Source: Chlorobiota bacterium (GTDB lineage Bacteria; Bacteroidota; Ignavibacteria; Ignavibacteriales; Ignavibacteriaceae). From it: a stretch of 15,379 nt of DNA. The position numbers and the translations under genes are program-made. Within the stretch, counting starts at the first letter, position 1, and every line of letters starts with the position of its first letter. The notes below the pieces were generated by a model. It did no database searches, was not told the DNA's origin, and saw only the letters and a list, made by a program, of their open reading frames with translations. The DNA lies in assembly GCA_008363265.1 (NCBI GenBank), contig RHKR01000042.1, positions 1 through 15,379 on the forward strand, written 5' to 3'. Shown here one piece after another: positions 1 to 5,895 of this stretch.

Positions 1-2675
1 GGGACGCTGATCTCGAGATCGTTTGCCATTGTGAGGGTATCGCACCAGATCTTAAAGACGTTGAGGGTCGGATCGGACCCGATCAGCGAAAGCTTACCGA
101 ACTGCATGCCTGAAGCACCATTAACGCCATACTGCGCGAGTTGGCTGTTGAGCGCGAGGAGATATGCTGAAGCTGCACCAAAATCGATCACGGTATCTTT
201 TCTCAGTGTGCCCTCTTCGATCGAAGCGATAAAAGGTGTAACCTGAGCATAGTTGCCGTAAACAACGTTGCCGTGGAAGACACGACCGGAGCGGAAGTAC
301 AGATTGTGTCCTACAACCAGCACATCTTCTGTACCATTCGAGTTAGGAAGCTTGTCGCCAACGCTGTAGTTCGCGATGTCGCAATCGTTACCCACCGCCA
401 CTTTACCTTCAGTATCTGAAGATGGAGCTGTGTAGTTGTTGAGAACGAAAAGACCGAAATCTTTCGCTGGACCGAGGTCGAATGAAACTGAGTTCATAAG
501 CGCGACATCAACTCTTGCGGTAATCACAAGGGTTGCGCTCGCGTTTGCGGCGAGAACAGGGACAGTCCAGAGGTCGGTATCTGTATCGAACGAACCGACA
601 GTCGGGGCCGAGCTTACATATACAACACCGGCGGGAAGCACATCACTTATCCTGATATTCTCTGCTGCACCAGGACCGGCGTTGTTGAGAACGATCGTAT
701 ACTGTATCTGCTCGCCGTTCTGCGGGGCAGGGTTGGAAACAGTTTTGATGATGCTGAGGTCGGCTTCCGGTTCGTTGGGTGGAGGACAAACATCAGGATT
801 CCAGAACAGTTTCCTGGTAACGGGATTTCCGATCACGTTGCCGTCGCAGTCGAGGATGGTCATCGTGTACTGAATCTGCACATCTGTACTGGCAGGTGTA
901 ATACCCGGCCACCAGGCCTGCATTGTGAAAGTTGTATCACCATAAATATATTTTGTGGTGATGTGGTCACCTGTGCAGGGATCGAATCCAGGAGGGCAAT
1001 TGGTAACTGTCGTGGGTTTAAGCACCTTCCAGTTCAGTTGAAGCTGTGCTCTCGTGCCATTAGGCATCAGATCAACGCTTCCGCCGATGGTGATCCATTT
1101 CGCATCGTATTCGCAGACCGAAGAGTCGGGACCAAGTGTTCCATTGAAGTCAGTGGCACAGGTTACAGGTACAAACGCGCCTGCGTCCCATGTCATATCG
1201 TTCTCACCGGGTGAGAGGTTCACGCAGATCGTGCGGCCGGTGTTGGGGTCGACGTCTGAATCCTTGCCATCGTCTGCACCCTGATTGTAGGGCGCAAAGG
1301 TGTAGTTGGCAGGAAGAACGAACTCAACTATATAGTCGCCGGGAGTCAGATTTGTGAATGAATAGAGTCCGTTGGCGTCTGTGGTTGTAGTAGCCACCTG
1401 CGTAAGATTGCAGTCGAGCAATTTCACGGTCGCGCCGGAGATACCCGACTCATTCTGATCCTGAATACCGTTAGCGTTCAGATCATTCCAGAAATAGTTG
1501 CCGATCGAGGCTTTCATGGTAAGAGGATCGTAAATACCGGCATCAACTTTATAATTGATCTTGTTGGCATCGTCATCAACATTGACGCATGCTGTTTTAC
1601 CAGTGGTTACATCAGCATCGGAATCAGCAGCATCGTCCGGGCCGGCATCTTTCTGAGTGAAAACATAACCATTGGGGAGTGTAAATTCGATGTAGTAAGA
1701 ACCGGGTGCCAGGTTTCTAAAGAAATAGTTGCCCTGTGCATCGGTTGTAGTAGTTGAGATGAAGCTGTTGTTGCAGTCGTAGAGTTTTACAGTCACTCCG
1801 GAAACGCCGGCTTCACCCACATCCTGAATACCGTCAAAATCGGTATCGAGCCATACCTTGTCACCGAGTTCACCCTCGGGTACAGGGGTGTTGATCAGAC
1901 CGGCATCCCACTTGGTGTCATTTTCACCGGGGGAGAGGGTGGTGCAACCTGTCTTACCTGTTGAGGCGTTGGGATCCGAATCGCGGGTATCATCCTCGGA
2001 TTCATTCTGTCGTGTGAATGAATAAGTTGAGGCGGGTTCGAACTTAACGTAGTAGTCGCCGGGTGTCAGGTTTGTGAAACTATAGTTACCGTTTGCGTCC
2101 GTTACGGTTGAACTTACGAATGTGTTGTCGCAGGCATAGAGTTTAACCGTGACGCCCTGAACCCCGTTCTCACCTGAGTCCTGAACACCGTCTTCATCGG
2201 TATCGAACCAAACCTTGTCGCCGATGGAGGCTTTAGGGCTGTAGGTTGAACAGGCAGGACCCGCAACCGTGCCGTACGAAAGATTCTGTCCGGCTTTAAC
2301 GCCAACCTGAACACCAATGGTATCCCATATACCGGGAATAGTGAGTGTGAAGGTTTTGGATTGACTGATCTTTACCGACACATCCCATTTAAACCCGTAA
2401 AAGTTAAGTGTGGGGTCGACTCCCACTGAAGTAGGAGAAGGTGTTCCAGAAGGTCCCGAGTGATTATTGCAAAGGGCAACAACCCAATGTGAAAGGTCTT
2501 TACCGTTACCATCGCCCCTGACAACATATGTAAATGTTGTTCTGTTGTTGGTATAATCGTAGTTCAGACCGTTTAGTGAGATAAAGTAGTCTCCCACCTT
2601 TGTGCTTGTCTGGGCATTTGGAGCAACCCAGAACAGGATCATGAACAATAAGGTTAATTTGAATAAATGTCTCAT
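1..2675 (-). CDS. Secreted multidomain surface protein with SdrD-B-like repeats, DUF11-like and choice-of-anchor-A-like domains (3' end off window)
   Basis: An uninterrupted minus-strand frame runs from ATG at 2675-2673 to the window edge (891 codons, no stop). Residues 1 to about 21 (MRHLFKLTLLFMILF..APNA) form a Sec signal peptide. Residues 22-147 are an unrecognised beta-rich domain. Residues 148-268, 269-387 and 388-500 are three SdrD-B-type (CnaB-fold) repeats, each with a calcium-loop-like DxDxDGxxD or related segment, a TDAxGxYxFxNLxPGxY core and a DSDxxxxTGKT segment. Residues 501-636 are another unassigned segment. Residues 637-725 (ADLSIIKTVSNPAPQNG...) match the DUF11 repeat style. 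From 727 on, the FDLGPAKDFGLFVLNN and DTEGKVAVGNDC segments resemble the choice-of-anchor-A domain. The expected role is an exported adhesin or matrix-like protein. The attachment signal (for example a type IX secretion tail) is outside the window. ATG 2675 is chosen because it directly precedes the signal peptide. No strong Shine-Dalgarno is seen. Confidence 0.9.
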   Translation of the reverse strand, partial: MRHLFKLTLLFMILFWVAPNAQTSTKVGDYFISLNGLNYDYTNNRTTFTYVVRGDGNGKDLSHWVVALCNNHSGPSGTPSPTSVGVDPTLNFYGFKWDVSVKISQSKTFTLTIPGIWDTIGVQVGVKAGQNLSYGTVAGPACSTYSPKASIGDKVWFDTDEDGVQDSGENGVQGVTVKLYACDNTFVSSTVTDANGNYSFTNLTPGDYYVKFEPASTYSFTRQNESEDDTRDSDPNASTGKTGCTTLSPGENDTKWDAGLINTPVPEGELGDKVWLDTDFDGIQDVGEAGVSGVTVKLYDCNNSFISTTTTDAQGNYFFRNLAPGSYYIEFTLPNGYVFTQKDAGPDDAADSDADVTTGKTACVNVDDDANKINYKVDAGIYDPLTMKASIGNYFWNDLNANGIQDQNESGISGATVKLLDCNLTQVATTTTDANGLYSFTNLTPGDYIVEFVLPANYTFAPYNQGADDGKDSDVDPNTGRTICVNLSPGENDMTWDAGAFVPVTCATDFNGTLGPDSSVCEYDAKWITIGGSVDLMPNGTRAQLQLNWKVLKPTTVTNCPPGFDPCTGDHITTKYIYGDTTFTMQAWWPGITPASTDVQIQYTMTILDCDGNVIGNPVTRKLFWNPDVCPPPNEPEADLSIIKTVSNPAPQNGEQIQYTIVLNNAGPGAAENIRISDVLPAGVVYVSSAPTVGSFDTDTDLWTVPVLAANASATLVITARVDVALMNSVSFDLGPAKDFGLFVLNNYTAPSSDTEGKVAVGNDCDIANYSVGDKLPNSNGTEDVLVVGHNLYFRSGRVFHGNVVYGNYAQVTPFIASIEEGTLRKDTVIDFGAASAYLLALNSQLAQYGVNGASGMQFGKLSLIGSDPTLNVFKIWCDTLTMANDLEISV
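1176..2234 (-). repeat. Three tandem SdrD-B-like coding repeats of about 340-365 bp
   Basis: Within the minus-strand surface-protein gene, three consecutive units encode homologous domains: 2234-1872, 1871-1515 and 1514 to about 1176. Shared landmarks in each are a G(D/N)xxW start, a D/N-rich loop ending GxQD, KL(Y/L)xC, TDAxGxY, NLxPGxY, DSD and TG(K/R)TxC. Units differ substantially at nucleotide level, so this is an old domain duplication and not a recent copy. Each unit carries two cysteines exactly 62 residues apart. Confidence 0.85.
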
Positions 2676-2698
2676 ATGGAGTCCATTCGATTGTTTAT

Positions 2699-2727
2699 TA
2701 TTTAAAACGTATATTAATTTCATGCAA
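2699..2727 (-). promoter_or_regulatory. Candidate promoter for the surface-protein gene
   Basis: On the minus strand, TTGCAT (2727-2722) and TAAATA (2704-2699) are separated by exactly 17 bp, resembling -35 and -10 hexamers. Transcription would begin near 2692 and leave a short leader before ATG 2675. The region is AT-rich, so chance matches are common, and FCB-group promoters often deviate from the E. coli consensus. Confidence 0.3.
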
Positions 2728-2751
2728 TAATCGTGCCGCTAAAAAAGCTGA

Positions 2752-2792
2752 ATTTTGAGAGGATATTTTATAAAATACGTCTCAAAATGAGA
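2752..2792. promoter_or_regulatory. AT-rich inverted-repeat cluster in the divergent intergenic region
   Basis: ATTTTGAGA at 2752-2760 is the reverse complement of TCTCAAAAT at 2780-2788, and between them TATTTTA (2764-2770) abuts its complement TAAAATA (2771-2777). The central TCTCA (2780-2784) can also pair with TGAGA at 2788-2792, so two alternative hairpins, or three half-sites of one operator, are possible. It lies 77 bp upstream of the surface-protein start and about 150 bp upstream of lon, between divergent genes, so it is not a 3' terminator. A regulatory site is inference. The remainder of 2676-2944 is AT-rich with no supported ORF. Confidence 0.4.
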
Positions 2793-2884
2793 TTTTATTG
2801 ATGAATAGTGTATTAAATAGAGTCATTAAAAATCCAACGTAATTATACAAAAAAAGAATAAATTAACACGCCAAAAAGAGTGAC

Positions 2885-2913
2885 TTGAATAACCGGATGT
2901 GATATGGTATTTT
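2885..2913 (+). promoter_or_regulatory. Candidate promoter for lon
   Basis: TTGAAT at 2885-2890 and TATTTT at 2908-2913 are separated by 17 bp, and would start RNA near 2920, just upstream of ATG 2945. No CIRCE-type heat-shock operator or other known stress motif was seen here. The match is weak and rests on spacing alone. Confidence 0.28.
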
Positions 2914-2944
2914 TACAGGTTACATCTAAAAAATTAAGATACGA

Positions 2945-4870
2945 ATGACCAAAATGCACAATGAAGCGGAAGATCAGAATCTGACCGTTGAAATTCCCGA
3001 AATAATTCCCGTGCTTCCGTTAAGGGACTTGGTGATATTTCCGTATATGATATCCCCCGTGCTTGTGGGACGCGACCTCTCGATAAACGCCGCCAATTTT
3101 TCCCTGAACAACCACAGGCTGATCTTCCTCTCGGCCCAGAAAAATTCGAACATCGATGAACCGGGGCCGGATGAACTGTACCGAGAAGGTACGATCGCGA
3201 AAATAGTCCAAACGATGAAGCTCCCCAACGGTTTGTTAAAGATCGTGGTGGACGGACTCGTAATGGGTAAAATTAAGAATTTTACGGGAGAAACCGAGTA
3301 CTTTGAAGCACAGATCCAGCTCAGGGAAGTGCAGTCATCGAACGATGCCGAGATAACAGCCCTCATCCGTCAGGCTGAGATAGCATTTAAAGAATATGCT
3401 TCACTGAACAAGAACATCAATGCCGAGACGCTCGTCTCGTTCGAAAATATTTCAGAGCCCGACAGAAAACTCTACTTCGCTGCTGCCAACATCAATCAGG
3501 CGATCGAAGGGAAGATGAAGATAATGCGGAAGTCGAGGCTTAAAGATCAGTATTACGAACTGATCAAACTCCTCCGCGGTGAGATCGAGATACTCAAAGT
3601 TGAGAAAGAGATCGACCACAAAGTTCAGGAGAACATTGCCCGCACTCAGAGGAAATTTATAATCCAGGAACAGATCAAGATACTTCAGGAAGAACTCGGT
3701 GAAGATGACGCCCTTTCTGAAGAGGCAAAACTTCTTGAGGAGATCGAGTCTGCCGGCATGCCCGAAGCAGTTGAAGACAAAGCGATAGAGGAGTACAACA
3801 AGCTTTCAAAAATTCCGCCGATGTCGCCCGAATATACAGTTATCAGAAACTATCTCGACTGGCTCATTGCCGTTCCCTGGAAGAAACAGACCAAGGACAA
3901 ACTTGACATTTCACATGTTCAGAAGATACTCGATGAAGACCACTTCGGCCTTGAGAAGCCAAAGGAGAGGATCATCGAGCATATTGCCGTGCTTAATCTT
4001 GTAAAGAACATGCGTGGGCAGATATTATGTTTGGTTGGCCCTCCGGGAGTGGGTAAAACCTCGCTCGGCCGTTCGATCGCGAGAGCACTTGGCCGTCAGT
4101 TCGTGAGGATAAGTCTTGGCGGAGTGCGAGATGAGGCGGAGATAAGAGGCCACAGAAAAACCTACATCGGTTCAATGCCCGGAAAGATCGTTCAGGCCAT
4201 GAAGCGGGCGGGTACCATCAACCCCGTGATCCTCCTTGATGAAATTGATAAACTCAGTTCCGATTTTCGAGGTGATCCCTCATCAGCGATGCTGGAAGTG
4301 CTTGACCCAGAGCAGAACTTCTCTTTCAACGATCACTACCTCGAAGTTGACTACGACCTCTCGCAGGTGCTTTTCATTACCACCGCGAACGTAAGGTACA
4401 ACATCCCGCTGCCGCTGCAGGACAGGATGGAGATAATCGAACTTTCAAGCTACCTTGAAGTGGATAAGATTGAAATAGCCAAGCGGCATATCATCCCTAA
4501 ACAGGTTAAACTCCACGGACTCAGCAAATCGAGAGTGAAGTTTGAAGATGAGGCCATTCTCGAGATAATCGGCAACTATACCCGGGAGTCGGGGGTAAGA
4601 AGCATGGAACGCGAGATAACCGCTGTGCTTCGGAAAGTCGCAAAGGACGTGGTCAGCCGGATCCAGGCGAAGGAAAAAGGATCGAAAAAACAGGTTGTGG
4701 TCACCCCGCAGCTTGTCGAAAAATACCTCGGCGCGCCAAGGTATAAAAAGCACATTTACGAAAAAGGCGCCCGCATCGGGAGTGTTACCGGTTTGGCATG
4801 GATAAGGTTGATGTCACCGTTATGCACGGCAAGGAGAAGCTCACCCTCACCGGTCAGCTCGGCAATGTGA
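2945..4870 (+). CDS. lon: Lon protease, N-terminal substrate-binding and ATPase part (frame broken near 4799)
   Basis: Lon is a cytosolic ATP-dependent AAA+ serine protease that degrades damaged and regulatory proteins as a hexamer. The N-domain opens with the typical IPVLPLRDLVIFPYM-like stretch (about residues 18-40), followed by a long helical segment. The AAA+ module has Walker A GPPGVGKT at 365-372 and Walker B ILLDEID with D432-E433. Residues up to W619 (VTGLAW) are collinear with Lon. The last 22 residues (from IRLMSP to the stop at 4870) are unlike any Lon and are out of frame. The real continuation is in the next frame, where the protease domain resumes at 4798. ATG 2945 is the first start; ATG 2954 is also possible, and neither has a clear ribosome-binding site. 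Intact Lon here would be about 820 residues, a normal length. The gene is transcribed away from the surface-protein gene. Confidence 0.93.
   Translation: MTKMHNEAEDQNLTVEIPEIIPVLPLRDLVIFPYMISPVLVGRDLSINAANFSLNNHRLIFLSAQKNSNIDEPGPDELYREGTIAKIVQTMKLPNGLLKIVVDGLVMGKIKNFTGETEYFEAQIQLREVQSSNDAEITALIRQAEIAFKEYASLNKNINAETLVSFENISEPDRKLYFAAANINQAIEGKMKIMRKSRLKDQYYELIKLLRGEIEILKVEKEIDHKVQENIARTQRKFIIQEQIKILQEELGEDDALSEEAKLLEEIESAGMPEAVEDKAIEEYNKLSKIPPMSPEYTVIRNYLDWLIAVPWKKQTKDKLDISHVQKILDEDHFGLEKPKERIIEHIAVLNLVKNMRGQILCLVGPPGVGKTSLGRSIARALGRQFVRISLGGVRDEAEIRGHRKTYIGSMPGKIVQAMKRAGTINPVILLDEIDKLSSDFRGDPSSAMLEVLDPEQNFSFNDHYLEVDYDLSQVLFITTANVRYNIPLPLQDRMEIIELSSYLEVDKIEIAKRHIIPKQVKLHGLSKSRVKFEDEAILEIIGNYTRESGVRSMEREITAVLRKVAKDVVSRIQAKEKGSKKQVVVTPQLVEKYLGAPRYKKHIYEKGARIGSVTGLAWIRLMSPLCTARRSSPSPVSSAM
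4795..4806 (+). other. lon: Frame-disrupting lesion in lon (apparent loss of about 22 nt)
   Basis: Lon proteins read GLAW-TxVGGxxL-xIE before the PGKGKL-like segment. Here GLAW (ending 4801) is followed, one frame back, directly by DKVDVTVMHGKEKL. Six residues equivalent to T-x-V-G-G-D are absent and the frame changes by -1. A deletion of 22 nt between two copies of ATGG (one now left at 4798-4801) would explain both the missing residues and the shift. This reconstruction is inferred from family conservation. An assembly or base-calling error cannot be excluded. Confidence 0.75.
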
Positions 4871-5385
4871 TGAAGGAATCAGCCCAGGCGGGTCTTAGTT
4901 ACATCCGTTCCAATGCCCATAAATTCGCGCTTAAACCCGATTTTATGCTGAACAAGGAGATCCACATCCATCTCCCCGAAGGTGCCATCCCGAAAGACGG
5001 TCCATCGGCCGGTATCACCATGATCATGGCGATGCTCTCGGCATTCCTTGAGCTGCCCGCAAGTGACTCTGTCGCGATGACAGGCGAGATAACCCTCAGG
5101 GGTGAAGTGCTGCCGATCGGTGGACTGAACGAGAAACTCCTCGCGGCCAGAAGGAACGGTTACAAAACGGTACTGATTCCTAACGACAACACAGCCGATG
5201 TTGCAGAGATCAGGGATACCATTACCAAAGACCTTACTATCGTCCCTGTTGAAACGGTTGAAGAAGCCCTCGACTGGGTATTCCCCGGTTGGAAGGAAGC
5301 TGTCGCTCTCAGAAAAGCCAAAGCCGATGAAGAACCGGCTGAGCCCAGGAAAAAACGGAGAACACCACTGCAGGACCTGAACTGA
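4798..5385 (+). CDS. lon: Lon protease, C-terminal proteolytic domain (downstream part of the broken gene)
   Basis: This frame holds nearly the whole Lon serine-lysine protease domain. Numbering from ATG 4798, the catalytic serine is S70 in PKDGPSAG (codon 5005-5007) and the catalytic lysine is K113 in GGLNEK (codon 5134-5136). MTGEITLRGEVLPIGG surrounds the dyad as in the family. The last 20 or so residues are a charged tail rich in K, R and E. The ATG overlaps the upstream frame by 73 nt and is probably not a native start: it encodes an internal residue of the ancestral protein, and no ribosome-binding site precedes it. Translation as a separate protease fragment by reinitiation is possible but unsupported. 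Its stop is 1 nt upstream of the next gene, consistent with an operon. Confidence 0.88.
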   Translation: MDKVDVTVMHGKEKLTLTGQLGNVMKESAQAGLSYIRSNAHKFALKPDFMLNKEIHIHLPEGAIPKDGPSAGITMIMAMLSAFLELPASDSVAMTGEITLRGEVLPIGGLNEKLLAARRNGYKTVLIPNDNTADVAEIRDTITKDLTIVPVETVEEALDWVFPGWKEAVALRKAKADEEPAEPRKKRRTPLQDLN

Positions 5386-5386
5386 A

Positions 5387-5887
5387 ATGAGCGCGGAACT
5401 TAAGTTTTCCCCCGAAGCGGGGAAGGCAGAAAGGTACGAATTGCTCTTACAGCAGGCGGAACACCTCTTTCTGGCGGAAGACCACTGGCTGGCGAATCTC
5501 TCGAACTTCACCGCGGTATTGAAGGAGGCGTTTCTTGTGATCAGCTGGGTGGGTTTCTACTTTATGTCGGGTGACAGACTTGTCCTCGGCCCCTTTCAGG
5601 GAAAGATTGCGTGTACCGTTATTGCTCCCGGTAAAGGTGTCTGCGGAAAGGTCGCGGTTACCGGTGAGACAGAAATAGTGGAGAATGTTCACGAATTTCC
5701 GGGACACATCGCTTGTGATTCCGGCAGCAATTCCGAAATTGTAGTCCCATTAATAAAAAATGGGAAGCTTACCGGGGTGCTCGATCTCGACAGTTACGAA
5801 TTCGCCGCGTTCGACGGTACCGATAAAGAATATTTGGAGCAACTCGCAGCCATCCTTTTGAAAGTAACATCAATTCCTGAATTATAG
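5387..5887 (+). CDS. msrC: Free methionine-(R)-sulfoxide reductase (GAF-domain fRMsr)
   Basis: This enzyme reduces the R form of free methionine sulfoxide to methionine using a cysteine relay recharged by thioredoxin, in the cytosol. The 166-residue protein is a single GAF domain of normal family length. The three cysteines used by fRMsr are present as C76 (KIACTVI), C86 (GVCGKV) and C110 (HIACDS); their 10- and 24-residue spacings equal those of the E. coli enzyme (C84, C94, C118). Other family marks are NLSNFTAVL, WVGFYFM, GPFQGK and SNSEIVVPL. The start is 1 nt after the lon stop and dnaX begins 8 nt after its end, so it is probably cotranscribed with both. Pairing with Lon fits a role in coping with oxidative protein damage, but that link is inference. 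The identification is firm. Confidence 0.93.
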   Translation: MSAELKFSPEAGKAERYELLLQQAEHLFLAEDHWLANLSNFTAVLKEAFLVISWVGFYFMSGDRLVLGPFQGKIACTVIAPGKGVCGKVAVTGETEIVENVHEFPGHIACDSGSNSEIVVPLIKNGKLTGVLDLDSYEFAAFDGTDKEYLEQLAAILLKVTSIPEL

Positions 5888-5895
5888 AAGGTAAA

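Noticed and set aside
436..1284. Plus-strand ORFs in the left region
   Set aside because: They are antisense to the continuous minus-strand frame with signal peptide and recognisable domains, and their own translations lack family features.
2752..2792. Rho-independent terminator
   Set aside because: The inverted repeats lie between two divergent gene starts, have an AT-only inner stem and no gene ends next to them.
2821..2944. CIRCE or other heat-shock operator upstream of lon
   Set aside because: No TTAGCACTC/GAGTGCTAA-type inverted repeat is present; the isolated GAGTG at 2879-2883 has no partner.
4795..4870. Programmed ribosomal frameshift joining the two lon frames
   Set aside because: There is no slippery heptamer at the junction, and a -1 shift after W619 would still lack the TxVGG motif. 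A deletion or assembly error explains the data better.
4879..5511. 210-codon minus-strand ORF opposite lon/msrC
   Set aside because: It is antisense to two well-supported genes (the Lon protease domain and fRMsr) and shows no domain pattern.
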